Notes under the pieces: model-generated
Database searches by the model: none
Told to the model about the DNA's origin: nothing
What the model saw: the letters and a program-made list of their open reading frames with translations, nothing else
In this document: positions 15,298 to 23,543 of the stretch, in pieces
Layout of the letters: each line of letters begins with the position of its first letter
Numbering within the stretch: the stretch's first letter is position 1
Translations under genes and position numbers: made by a program
Source: Gammaproteobacteria bacterium
Lineage (GTDB): Bacteria; Pseudomonadota; Gammaproteobacteria; Steroidobacterales; Woeseiaceae
Direction: 5' to 3'
Assembly (NCBI GenBank): GCA_018677555.1
Contig: JAHHOT010000258.1
Location: 1 to 32,622, forward strand
DNA: 32,622 nt

Positions 15298-16278
15298 GTG
15301 CCTGTTCGCTTCGCCGGACAGCAGCGCCACCGTGTAGACGAAAACGAACATAATGGGCGCCGCGACGAGGGCGGCGCTGACCTGCGGCAGTGCCGGGTCG
15401 CCAGTCAACAGCGTGTGCAGGCCAAGCGCCACGAGTGCGATGAGCGCAACCGCCACCGCGCCGCGCAGAAATGCCGGCAGCACCGGAGCGGGCAGCGGTG
15501 GCAGACCGGTTCGGCCGATCACGAGATGACCGAGATTGAGCCCCAGCAGAGCAGCGAAAGCGAGCGATTGTTCATTAGCAAGAAAAAGCCCGGCGATGGG
15601 TACCAGCAGCAGCCAGGCGTAGTACATCAGCTCGTGAAGAATGGTCCTGGAGCGTCTTTTCCTCGATGGCATGAACGGCGTGATGCGGCCATCCCGGATG
15701 ACGGCCAGCCAGGCCACGACCACGATTACTGCCGCGAGAGCCATTCCACCAATGACGTCCGCCAGGAAATGCTTGCCGAAATACATGCGCGAAACGCCGA
15801 CACCGACGGTCATGAATGCAGCGACACCGGCGTAAGCCGGTTGACGCGTCAGCAAAGCGAGACCGGCCCACACAGCGACCGTCGCGCTGACATGGCCGGA
15901 GGGCATGCCCCAGTGCTGCGAACCGTCCGCACGCCAGTAGTCGACGACCGATTGCGGCAGAGCGGACCAGAAGCCTGTTGCGCCCATGCCGTTAAATGGC
16001 GATTCGTTCGGGCGCATGTTGTCGAGGAAACGAATCGCGTTGTCCACGTAAAGCGGGCGAGGTAAGGCGATCAGGTCTTTCAGCAGCTCGGCGGCGATCG
16101 CGCTTGCGATCACGATCTGTAGCAGTATGAAGCCCTTTTTACGGTCCACTCCGAACAGAAACAGTGCAGCTGCAAGAGCGACGGTCGGCGACCCCAGGCG
16201 TGTAAATGCGACCATGAAATAGTGAAACGCATCGCTCGCATGCGCCTGCAGGTAAATGACAGGTTCGGTCTGAAACAC
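15289..16278 (-). CDS. PAP2-superfamily membrane phosphatase
   Basis: A 329-residue membrane protein with the three PAP2 motifs: K67-x6-R74-P75, P126-S-G-H129, and S163-R-x5-H170-x3-D174. These form the active site of lipid phosphatases and undecaprenyl-pyrophosphate phosphatases. Helices surround the motifs, and a further set of four or so C-terminal helices (about 205-325) extends it well beyond the usual ~200 residues. The substrate is probably a lipid or isoprenoid (pyro)phosphate at the periplasmic face, but that is inference. It lies 19 bases upstream of the metallo-beta-lactamase-fold gene on the same strand in map order, and overlaps the convergent gene at its 3' end. Confidence 0.85.
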   Translation of the reverse strand: MFQTEPVIYLQAHASDAFHYFMVAFTRLGSPTVALAAALFLFGVDRKKGFILLQIVIASAIAAELLKDLIALPRPLYVDNAIRFLDNMRPNESPFNGMGATGFWSALPQSVVDYWRADGSQHWGMPSGHVSATVAVWAGLALLTRQPAYAGVAAFMTVGVGVSRMYFGKHFLADVIGGMALAAVIVVVAWLAVIRDGRITPFMPSRKRRSRTILHELMYYAWLLLVPIAGLFLANEQSLAFAALLGLNLGHLVIGRTGLPPLPAPVLPAFLRGAVAVALIALVALGLHTLLTGDPALPQVSAALVAAPIMFVFVYTVALLSGEANRHSA

Positions 16279-16297
16279 AACCTGTGTGTGCGGTCAG

Positions 16298-17221
16298 CTA
16301 CTGGCGAGCAAGGCTGTGATAGGCGCGGTCAACATACAAAGCCGGATTGCCGTACCTGTCGTCGAACGCTTCGGTTGGTTTCGCATCCTTGACCTGCTGT
16401 AACGAATATCCCTGGTCGATGAGCGTCGCCAGTCTCGCCCTTGTCGTTTTCAGCATGTCGAGGAAGTCCTGCATGTCGGCATAGCCCAATACCGGCCCGT
16501 GCCCCGGCACGACGATACTTTCACTGTTGAGCTCGGCCAGCGTCGCGCCGATGAACCGGATCATTCCATCGAGATCGCCACCGTTGCCGACGTCGATAAA
16601 CGGATACGACGCATTGAAAACGTCGCCCATGTGCACGACGTTACTGCCGCGGAAGATAACGGCGGTGTCACCGGTCGTGTGTGCGGCTGAAAAATGCATC
16701 AGGTCAATGCGCTCTCCGTTGAAAAACATCTGCATCCGCTCGTCGTAGGTCAGTACCGGCAAACCTTCCTGCGGGTAGGGCGGCTGGTCGTACAGCACCG
16801 AGACGAGGTCAATGGGATATGCGTTGAGCATCATTCGGCGGGAGTTGAGGTGCGAGATCATCCAGCTCCCGTCACGGCCCAGCGCCGGATTGCCATCAGC
16901 ATGATCGAAGTGCCAGTGCGTATTGATAACGAAGTCGATGCCGCCACCACCGAGCTCGCGCACTTTCGCCTGCAGTCGCGGCACCAGCTCGGGGAACTGA
17001 CTGTCCACCATCAGCACGCCCTGTTCGCCGATGGAAACGACAACGTTGCCGCCCGCGCCGAACAACGCGTGCAGGCCCGGCGCGACTTCCTGGCTGGTCA
17101 CTTCGGTCTCGGCCAGGTCGATACCCCAGCCGGACAGCAGGTCGTCCAGATTTTTTGCCTCGTGGGACCAGGCGCCCGAAGTACTCACCAGTAAAGCGAT
17201 TAACACGCCAATTCTTGACAT
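16298..17221 (-). CDS. Exported metallo-beta-lactamase-fold hydrolase
   Basis: A 307-residue protein with a Sec signal (cleavage near AWS-HE). Zinc ligands are clear: T-H102-W-H104-F-D106-H107, H181 in AAHTTGDT, D200 in HMGD and a histidine in VPGHGPV. The fold family includes beta-lactamases, lactonases and periplasmic hydrolases of the quinoprotein-relay type; the true substrate cannot be assigned. GGGGGAGA precedes ATG 17221. It is divergent from the sigma-54-driven export operon, and the 278-base gap between them carries the regulatory sites described separately. Confidence 0.85.
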   Translation of the reverse strand: MSRIGVLIALLVSTSGAWSHEAKNLDDLLSGWGIDLAETEVTSQEVAPGLHALFGAGGNVVVSIGEQGVLMVDSQFPELVPRLQAKVRELGGGGIDFVINTHWHFDHADGNPALGRDGSWMISHLNSRRMMLNAYPIDLVSVLYDQPPYPQEGLPVLTYDERMQMFFNGERIDLMHFSAAHTTGDTAVIFRGSNVVHMGDVFNASYPFIDVGNGGDLDGMIRFIGATLAELNSESIVVPGHGPVLGYADMQDFLDMLKTTRARLATLIDQGYSLQQVKDAKPTEAFDDRYGNPALYVDRAYHSLARQ

Positions 17222-17329
17222 TGATCTCCCCCTCGTCGCAGCGGCAACGGTTGCTGCCGGTCCTCGATTCTCGCCGGCACGACCTTACCAAACCGCAGGC
17301 GGGCTGGCATCCGTTCGCCGTGCCGCAGG

Positions 17330-17363
17330 TGTCCGGAGAGTGTCCGCTGTCCGTCGCCGGACA
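17330..17363 (+). promoter_or_regulatory. Cluster of TGTCCG/CGGACA half-sites, probable activator binding region
   Basis: Three direct TGTCCG copies start at 17330, 17341 and 17348. The last forms a perfect palindrome, TGTCCG-N4-CGGACA, with 17358-17363. The cluster lies about 80-110 bases upstream of the sigma-54 promoter, the usual distance for an enhancer-binding activator. The response regulator encoded at 22198 is the obvious candidate ligand, by inference. Confidence 0.6.
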
Positions 17364-17414
17364 CGGATGGGTACGTAGTTGCCGCCATCTTCGACGGTGT
17401 ATAACCAGTAAATA

Positions 17415-17427
17415 CAAGGGCTTGCTA
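17415..17427 (+). promoter_or_regulatory. Possible IHF site
   Basis: CAA-N4-TTGCTA differs at one position from the reverse-complement IHF consensus (YAA-N4-TTGATW). It sits between the half-site cluster and the -24/-12 promoter in the most AT-rich part of the gap, where DNA bending would be expected. One mismatch in a loose consensus makes this weak. Confidence 0.25.
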
Positions 17428-17441
17428 TATTCGGCGCAGGT

Positions 17442-17457
17442 TGGCACAGCCCTTGCA
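17442..17457 (+). promoter_or_regulatory. Sigma-54 (-24/-12) promoter of the export operon
   Basis: TGGCACAGCCCTTGCA matches the sigma-54 consensus TGGCACG-N4-TTGCW at all defined positions but one (A for G at position 7), with exact GG-to-GC spacing. Transcription would begin near 17468, about 30 bases before the adaptor start codon. A sigma-54-activating response regulator lies in the same operon. Confidence 0.8.
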
Positions 17458-17499
17458 AAGTGTTGTTACACGCACATCGATTCTGGAGGACAACCCCGC

Positions 17500-18816
17500 A
17501 TGCGTTTGGCACCGGTAGACGATTCTTCGCCGAAGCCCGGCACAGGTATCCGCGACACGTCTGCAACGGATGTCGCGCTGGAACCAGCCGACACCCGCAA
17601 GCGATGGATCTGGATCGGCGCTGTCGTGATCGCCGCGCTTGTGATCGGCATGTTGACCTTCCCACTGGTCAAGCGTTGGGCTCAGGCCGAGATTTCGGTG
17701 CCACGGGAGCGGCTGCGCCTCGCTGTCGTCGAACGTGGCGACTTCGTTCGTGACGTCGGTGCGCAGGGCACCATAGTCGCGGCCGTGAGCCCGACGCTCT
17801 TCGCCTCGGCTCAGGGAACGGTCACGCTCAACATCCAGGCCGGTGACAGCGTCGCAGAGGGCGACGTGCTCGCTACTATCGAAAGCCCGGAGCTGCGTAA
17901 CCAGTTGTTGCAGGAGCAGGCAGCGTTGCAAGGTCTCGAGACCGAATTGGAGCGCCAGCAAATTGAGTTCAAGCGTCAGCAGCTGGAAAACCAGCAGACG
18001 ATAGATCTTGCCAACGTGAAGATCATTGCCGCGGAGCGTGAGCTGCGACGCGCGGAAGCGTCACGCAAGGCGCAGGTGATCAGCGAGCAGGACTACGACA
18101 AGGCCGTCGATGACGTCAACACGGCACGGCTGGAATTTGCGCATGCGCAACAGAACGGACAGCTCGAAAAAGAGGTTATGGACTTTGAACTCAAGAGTGA
18201 CCGCCTGGCAATCGATCGCCAGAAACTGCTGGTGGCCAATCTGCAGCGACAGGTCGACGAGTTAACGATCAGATCGCCGGTCACGGGCATGATCGGCAAT
18301 CTGATGGTCGAGCAGAAATCGGCGGTAGCGGACAACCAGCCACTGCTGACCGTCGTCGATCTGTCCGCGTTCGAGGTCGAGATCCTCGTGCCGGAGAGTT
18401 ACGGCGACGACCTGAGCCTGGGTATGGACGCTGAAATCACCTATGGCGGGCGCAGCTTTCCCGGGATCGTGACCGCCGTGTCGCCGGAGGTGCGTAACAA
18501 CCAGGTCACCGGCCGGGTACGCTTCGCCGAAGCGCCGCCCGCGGGCTTGCGGCAGAACCAGCGCGTATCGGTGCGCATTGTTCTCGAGGCGAGCAAGAAC
18601 GTGCTCATGGTGCAACGCGGCCCGTTCCTCGACACGGGTGGCGGTCGCATTGCCTATGTCGTAAACGACGGGCTTGCGGAGCGGCGAACGATAGCCGTTG
18701 GTGCCAGCAGCATTAATTCAATACAGATCGTGAACGGCCTCAACGAAGGCGACACGATCGTCATTTCGAGTGTCAGCCCGTTCGACGGCGCTGGCACGGT
18801 GTACGTTACTGACTAG
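17500..18816 (+). CDS. HlyD/MacA-family periplasmic adaptor
   Basis: A 438-residue membrane-fusion protein. It has an N-terminal anchor helix (36-55), a first half of the lipoyl domain (about 85-125), a long coiled-coil hairpin rich in Gln/Glu/Arg (about 128-250), the second lipoyl half (LTIRSPVTGMIG), a beta-barrel domain and a C-terminal membrane-proximal domain. It would link the inner-membrane permeases to an outer-membrane channel; no TolC-like gene is in the window. GGAGGA lies 9 bases before ATG 17500. It is the first gene of a six-gene operon running to 24899 and is preceded by a sigma-54 promoter. Confidence 0.88.
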   Translation: MRLAPVDDSSPKPGTGIRDTSATDVALEPADTRKRWIWIGAVVIAALVIGMLTFPLVKRWAQAEISVPRERLRLAVVERGDFVRDVGAQGTIVAAVSPTLFASAQGTVTLNIQAGDSVAEGDVLATIESPELRNQLLQEQAALQGLETELERQQIEFKRQQLENQQTIDLANVKIIAAERELRRAEASRKAQVISEQDYDKAVDDVNTARLEFAHAQQNGQLEKEVMDFELKSDRLAIDRQKLLVANLQRQVDELTIRSPVTGMIGNLMVEQKSAVADNQPLLTVVDLSAFEVEILVPESYGDDLSLGMDAEITYGGRSFPGIVTAVSPEVRNNQVTGRVRFAEAPPAGLRQNQRVSVRIVLEASKNVLMVQRGPFLDTGGGRIAYVVNDGLAERRTIAVGASSINSIQIVNGLNEGDTIVISSVSPFDGAGTVYVTD

Positions 18817-18844
18817 ATGAATGTATTCAGACCAAGGACCCTAA

Positions 18845-19567
18845 ATGTTAAGCATGCAGCACATCAGCAAGGTATATCGAACAGAACTCGTCGAAACCCA
18901 CGCATTGCGCGACTTCAGTCTCGATGTGAGCGACGGGGAATTCGTCGCGGTGTCCGGACCGTCGGGTTCCGGTAAAACAACGTTTCTCAACATAGCGGGG
19001 CTGCTCGAAACGTTCAGTTCCGGCACCTACATGCTCGATGGTGAGGATGTGAGCGGCCTTGGCGACAACGAGCGATCGCGTATCCGGAATCGCAAGATCG
19101 GTTTCATTTTCCAAAGCTTCAACCTCATTCCTGACCTCGACCTGTTCGACAATGTCGATGTGCCGTTACGCTATCGAGGCCTCAAGGCGGCAGACAGGCG
19201 CGAACGCATCGAAAAAGCGCTCGAAACCGTGGGTCTCGCATCGCGCATGAAGCACGTTCCCGCGCAGTTATCCGGCGGTCAGCAGCAGCGTGTCGCAATC
19301 GCACGTGCGCTGGCCGGCGAACCCCGTTTTCTGCTGGCCGACGAGCCGACCGGCAACCTGGATTCGTTGATGGCCCGCCAGGTACTCGATCTTCTGGAAG
19401 ACATCAACGAGAAGGGGACGACCATAATCATGGTGACCCACGATCCGGAACTGGCACGCCGCGCTCACCGCAACGTGCACGTGCTGGACGGGCAGGTAAC
19501 GGACCTGAAGCCTTTCGATGGTGGCACGCCCGCGGTAGTGAATGCCGGTGCCGGCGGCGGAGCCTGA
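18845..19567 (+). CDS. MacB/LolD-type ABC transporter ATPase
   Basis: A 240-residue nucleotide-binding protein with Walker A GPSGSGKT (38-45), Q-loop FIFQSFNLIPDL, signature LSGGQQQR (from 142), Walker B FLLADEP (162-168) and a switch histidine in MVTHD. The SFNL...L...NV pattern places it in the MacB/LolD/FtsE group, which drives mechanical transport by FtsX-like permeases. It would act with the two permease genes directly downstream; its stop and the next start are one base apart. Confidence 0.9.
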   Translation: MLSMQHISKVYRTELVETHALRDFSLDVSDGEFVAVSGPSGSGKTTFLNIAGLLETFSSGTYMLDGEDVSGLGDNERSRIRNRKIGFIFQSFNLIPDLDLFDNVDVPLRYRGLKAADRRERIEKALETVGLASRMKHVPAQLSGGQQQRVAIARALAGEPRFLLADEPTGNLDSLMARQVLDLLEDINEKGTTIIMVTHDPELARRAHRNVHVLDGQVTDLKPFDGGTPAVVNAGAGGGA

Positions 19568-19568
19568 G

Positions 19569-20891
19569 ATGTTTTTCTATCACATGCGCATGGCGATCAA
19601 GAGCATCCGGCGCAACATCGTCCTGTCCGCGTTAATGGTCGCGGCAATCGGCATCGGTATCGGCGTCTGCATGACCGCCATAACCGTTTTCTACATGATG
19701 TCAAGTGATCCGATTCCGTACAAAAGCGACTCCCTGTACGCGGTGCAACTGAACTCCTGGGAAGCACCGGGGCCGTACGATGCCGACCGTCCTGAACGCC
19801 TGCCGGAGTTGCTGACCTACCGCGACGCGAAAGCACTGCTCGACTCAGAGGTGCCGACTCGCAGCGTCGCAACTTATCGCTCCGGGTTTACCTTGAACCC
19901 GGACAATCCGGACGTCTCGCCAATGCTCGTGATGTCACGATTCACGACGCGCAACTTCTTCTCAATGTTCGACGTGCCGTTTCTTTATGGCGCGCCCTGG
20001 GACGAAGCGACGGACCGGAGTGGCGACAGTATCGCGGTGCTCAACTACAGCATCAACGAAGAAGTTTTTGGTGGTGAGAACAGCGTCGGCAGGACGGTCG
20101 AACTGGCAGGCCGCGAATTCACGGTCGTCGGCGTGATGGACCGGTGGGAGCCGGTGCCGAAATTCTACGCTGTATTCAACGGCGCCTTCGAGGAAGCGGA
20201 AGAAGTGTTTATGCCGATGCTGCTCAACGAAAGCTGGGAGCGCCAGAACTACGGCAACACCAATTGCTGGGGCGATACCCCGATGAACGGTTTTCGGGAT
20301 TTCCTCGACAGCGAGTGCACCTGGGTCGAATTCTGGGTTGAACTGAACGACGCGGAACAGAAAAGCCGGTACCAGGACTGGCTTGCCGGCTATATCGCCG
20401 AGCAAAAGCGATTAGGCCGGTTTCCGATCGAGAATGCCGGGGCGGAAGTTCACGACGTGAACGAGTGGATGGACTACAACGAGGTGGTCAGCGCCGATTT
20501 CCGCGTGTTGGTCGGCCTGGCGTTCATGTTCCTGGCCGTGTGTCTCCTCAATACCGTCGCGTTGCTGCTGGCGAAATTCTCCGGCAACGCGGCGAGGGTG
20601 GGTCTGCGGCGCGCACTCGGCGCCAGCAAGGCCATGATTTTTCGTCAAAACCTGGTCGAAGTCGGCGTGATCGGAATCGCGGGCAGCCTGCTCGGGCTGG
20701 GCCTTGCCTGGCTGGGGTTGCAGGGCGTGCGCTCGATCAATCTGGGCCATTACGACCGGCTCGTGCAAATGGACGCCAACCTGGTTTTGTTTGCCGTGGC
20801 GATCTCGTTGCTGTCGGCGATTATTGCGGGCCTGTACCCGACCTGGCGTATTTGCCAGATTCCGCCGGCCACTCATCTCAAGACCCAGTGA
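19569..20891 (+). CDS. MacB/FtsX-type ABC permease, first subunit
   Basis: A 440-residue permease with one N-terminal membrane helix (about 18-44), a large periplasmic MacB-PCD domain (about 45-300) and three C-terminal helices (from about 308). The RRALGASK...IFRQNLVE coupling segment between the last helices is typical of FtsX-like permeases. The periplasmic domain contains two cysteines (NTNCWGD and DSECTW) that could form a disulfide. ATG 19569 starts one base after the ATPase stop. Unlike MacB, ATPase and permease are separate proteins, as in YknYZ or LolCDE systems. Confidence 0.85.
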   Translation: MFFYHMRMAIKSIRRNIVLSALMVAAIGIGIGVCMTAITVFYMMSSDPIPYKSDSLYAVQLNSWEAPGPYDADRPERLPELLTYRDAKALLDSEVPTRSVATYRSGFTLNPDNPDVSPMLVMSRFTTRNFFSMFDVPFLYGAPWDEATDRSGDSIAVLNYSINEEVFGGENSVGRTVELAGREFTVVGVMDRWEPVPKFYAVFNGAFEEAEEVFMPMLLNESWERQNYGNTNCWGDTPMNGFRDFLDSECTWVEFWVELNDAEQKSRYQDWLAGYIAEQKRLGRFPIENAGAEVHDVNEWMDYNEVVSADFRVLVGLAFMFLAVCLLNTVALLLAKFSGNAARVGLRRALGASKAMIFRQNLVEVGVIGIAGSLLGLGLAWLGLQGVRSINLGHYDRLVQMDANLVLFAVAISLLSAIIAGLYPTWRICQIPPATHLKTQ

Positions 20892-20903
20892 CGGGAGGTT
20901 ATC

Positions 20904-22127
20904 GTGGAAATTAGACCGATTCTCAGCGCCATGCTGCGTAACAAGACCGGGGCCGTTCTTGTCGTTCTGCAGATCGCGCTGACGATGGCCGTCGTCGTGA
21001 ACGCGTCATTCATTATCAACCAGCGGCTCGAGAAGATGAATCGGGACACCGGTATCGACGTGGATAATATCCTCATCTTCCAGAGTTGGGGATTCGGCGA
21101 CGACTACAACCACGAGGCGTCGATCACGCGCGACATCGAATACATCCGTTCCATGCCCGGCGTCATCGCGGTGACGCCGACACGCAGCCTGCCCGTGAGC
21201 AACAGTGGTAGCGCCAATGATTTTCGCGCGACAGCAGAACGGTTTGACGAGAACAACGTCGAATATCCATCCGTCAATGCGAACACCTATGTATGGAACG
21301 AACAGGGAATCGATGCCGTCGGCGTCAAGCTCGCCGCGGGCCGTTCGTTCTACGCGGAAGAGGTCCAGTTCCGCGAATCCCGGTCGAGCGAGTTTGCACC
21401 GGTGACGATTATCACGAAGGACCTCGCGATAAAGATGTTCGGCACAGAGGATGCACTCGGCAAAACGGTTTACGATTTTTTCGGTAATGCGGCGGAGGTT
21501 GTCGGGATCATCGAGCACATGCAGGGCGCATGGATCGATTGGGATGAACTGACGAATGTCATCATCAGCCCCGGCGTTTCCGCGGGGCCGTTTATCCGAT
21601 TCATGGTCAGAACGGAAGCCGGGCGGCGCGACGAACTGATCGCGGCGATCGAGGAGCAGCTGCCGAAACTCGATCGCGGGCGCATGATCCGCCGTGTCGA
21701 GCCCTTCTCGGATGTGGTCAGGCATGCCTACTCGCGCGACCATTCGATGACGATCCTGCTGCTGTCGACGATCATCCTGCTGGTCAGTATCACGAGCCTC
21801 GGCATTATCGGGCTGGCGAGTTTCGCGGTGCGCCAGCGTACGAAGCAGATCGGGACGCGGCGCGCGGTCGGTGCGACGAGGATGGACATTGTGCGCTACT
21901 TCATGATGGAGAACTGGCTGGTGACTACCATTGGCGTGGTTCTCGGGTCGATTCTTGCGCTGGCATTCAACGTCTGGCTTGTCGACACCTACGCGCTCGA
22001 CAAGCTCGACTGGCACTATATACCCCTCGGCATGCTGGCGTTGTGGGTGCTCGGCCAGGTCGCGGTGCTGATGCCGGCTATGCGTGCGTCGACCATAGCC
22101 CCGGCAGTTGCAACGAGAACCGTCTGA
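20904..22127 (+). CDS. MacB/FtsX-type ABC permease, second subunit
   Basis: A 407-residue paralogue of the preceding permease with the same plan: N-terminal helix (about 14-38), periplasmic domain and three C-terminal helices, with the TRRAVGATRMDIVRYFM coupling segment. GTG 20904 is the likely start because GGGAGG lies 5 bases before it. The two permeases probably form a heterodimer driven by the ATPase at 18845. The cargo is unknown; related systems export peptides or lipoproteins or sense envelope stress. Confidence 0.85.
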   Translation: MEIRPILSAMLRNKTGAVLVVLQIALTMAVVVNASFIINQRLEKMNRDTGIDVDNILIFQSWGFGDDYNHEASITRDIEYIRSMPGVIAVTPTRSLPVSNSGSANDFRATAERFDENNVEYPSVNANTYVWNEQGIDAVGVKLAAGRSFYAEEVQFRESRSSEFAPVTIITKDLAIKMFGTEDALGKTVYDFFGNAAEVVGIIEHMQGAWIDWDELTNVIISPGVSAGPFIRFMVRTEAGRRDELIAAIEEQLPKLDRGRMIRRVEPFSDVVRHAYSRDHSMTILLLSTIILLVSITSLGIIGLASFAVRQRTKQIGTRRAVGATRMDIVRYFMMENWLVTTIGVVLGSILALAFNVWLVDTYALDKLDWHYIPLGMLALWVLGQVAVLMPAMRASTIAPAVATRTV

Positions 22128-22155
22128 GCACTCTACGCCGCGTACAGGGCTTGCC

Positions 22156-22161
22156 TATAAT
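22156..22161 (+). promoter_or_regulatory. Possible -10 box before the response regulator gene
   Basis: A perfect TATAAT lies 36 bases before the regulator start, in the 70-base gap after the second permease. No convincing -35 is seen at 16-18 bases upstream, so this is a weak candidate for a secondary sigma-70 promoter giving basal regulator and kinase expression. Confidence 0.25.
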
Positions 22162-22197
22162 GGTCGCTGGGACAAGCGAAGGGCAAGACGATCCCCG

Positions 22198-23526
22198 ATG
22201 CAAACGGTACTGATCATCGATGACAACGACGGCGTGCGGACGGCACTCGAGATGCTGTTTTCCATACACGGCGTGCGGGTACTCACGGCCTCGTCACCCG
22301 ACCAAGGCACGGACTTGCTGGCAACGGAACCCGTCGACCTCGTAATCCAGGACATGAACTTCACCCAGGACACGACCGGTGGGGACGAAGGTGTCGCGTT
22401 GTTCGGACAGATTCGCCGGGTGAATCCCGAACTGCCGGTCATTCTGTTAACGGCGTGGGGCAATCTCGAGACGGCCGTGGAACTGGTCAGGGCAGGTGCG
22501 GCAGACTATCTGGAGAAGCCCTGGGACGACACCAAGCTGCTCACGACGGCGCGTAATCTGCTGCAGCTATCGGCCGTGCAGCGCGAAAAACGACAGATCG
22601 CGGAAAGCCGCGCACGTGCGCGCGACGCGCTGGCCGAAAAATTCGATTTGTGCGGCATCGTATACCGTAGCGATGCGATGCACTACGTCGTGGGTGCCGC
22701 GACGCAGGTCGCGCACGCCGATGTCCCGGTCCTGATTACGGGGCCAAACGGCGCCGGCAAGGAAAAGCTCGCGGAAATCGTACAGGCCAACTCCGGCTGC
22801 GCCGCCGGGCCGTTTATCAAGGTCAACGTCGGTGCGTTGCCTGCCGAGCTGATGGAGGCGGAACTGTTCGGTGCAGAAGCCGGCGCCTACACCGGCGCCA
22901 ACAGGCAGCGCCTGGGCCGTTTCGAAGCAGCTGACGGAGGCACGCTGTTCCTGGATGAAATCGCCACGTTGCCGCCGGAGGGTCAGGCGAAACTGCTGCG
23001 TGTTCTGCAAACCGGGGAGTTCGAGCGCCTGGGCAGCAACCGGACGCGCAAGGTCACGGTGCGCGTCATTAGTGCGACCAACGCCGACCTCAAGAATGAA
23101 ATTGCCAACGGCGCGTTTCGTGAGGATCTGTTTTATCGCCTGAACGTCATCGAGCTCGCAGTGCCGCCGCTGTCAGAACGGCAAGAGGACGTTTTGCCTC
23201 TTGCGATGCATTTTATTGACGACGAACACGAGTTTGGCGCGGAGGCCTTGCGTGTTCTGGAGCGGTACCCGTGGCCGGGAAATGTGCGCGAGTTGCAGAA
23301 CTGTATCAAGCGTGCCTGTCTGCTGGCGCCTGGGCCCGTGATAGGTATCGAGGACCTGCGTCTCGACCCCGGCATCGGGCACACTGCCGGGGAGCCTGAT
23401 GAGAACGCGGTCCGCAGCGCGCTCGAGCAAAACAACGGCGTTGTCGCGAAAGCCGCGCGTTCGCTCGGAATGAGCCGGCAGGCCTTGTACCGGCGCATGG
23501 AGAAGTATGGTATCGGTCCGGCTTAA
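22198..23526 (+). CDS. Sigma-54-activating response regulator (NtrC family)
   Basis: A 442-residue three-domain regulator. The receiver has D8/D9, phospho-acceptor D52, T85 and K107; the acceptor loop is longer than usual (FTQDTTGGDEG). The AAA+ domain has Walker A GPNGAGKE (182-189), the sigma-54 contact loop GAYTGA (229-234), Walker B GTLFLDE and the R-finger region. A C-terminal Fis-type helix-turn-helix follows (about 400-442). It would oligomerise when phosphorylated and activate sigma-54 RNA polymerase. Its own operon carries a -24/-12 promoter, so autoactivation is likely. ATG 22198 is the first start outside the upstream permease and aligns with the receiver. Confidence 0.92.
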   Translation: MQTVLIIDDNDGVRTALEMLFSIHGVRVLTASSPDQGTDLLATEPVDLVIQDMNFTQDTTGGDEGVALFGQIRRVNPELPVILLTAWGNLETAVELVRAGAADYLEKPWDDTKLLTTARNLLQLSAVQREKRQIAESRARARDALAEKFDLCGIVYRSDAMHYVVGAATQVAHADVPVLITGPNGAGKEKLAEIVQANSGCAAGPFIKVNVGALPAELMEAELFGAEAGAYTGANRQRLGRFEAADGGTLFLDEIATLPPEGQAKLLRVLQTGEFERLGSNRTRKVTVRVISATNADLKNEIANGAFREDLFYRLNVIELAVPPLSERQEDVLPLAMHFIDDEHEFGAEALRVLERYPWPGNVRELQNCIKRACLLAPGPVIGIEDLRLDPGIGHTAGEPDENAVRSALEQNNGVVAKAARSLGMSRQALYRRMEKYGIGPA

Positions 23527-23543
23527 GGTTTATAACCGCCACT

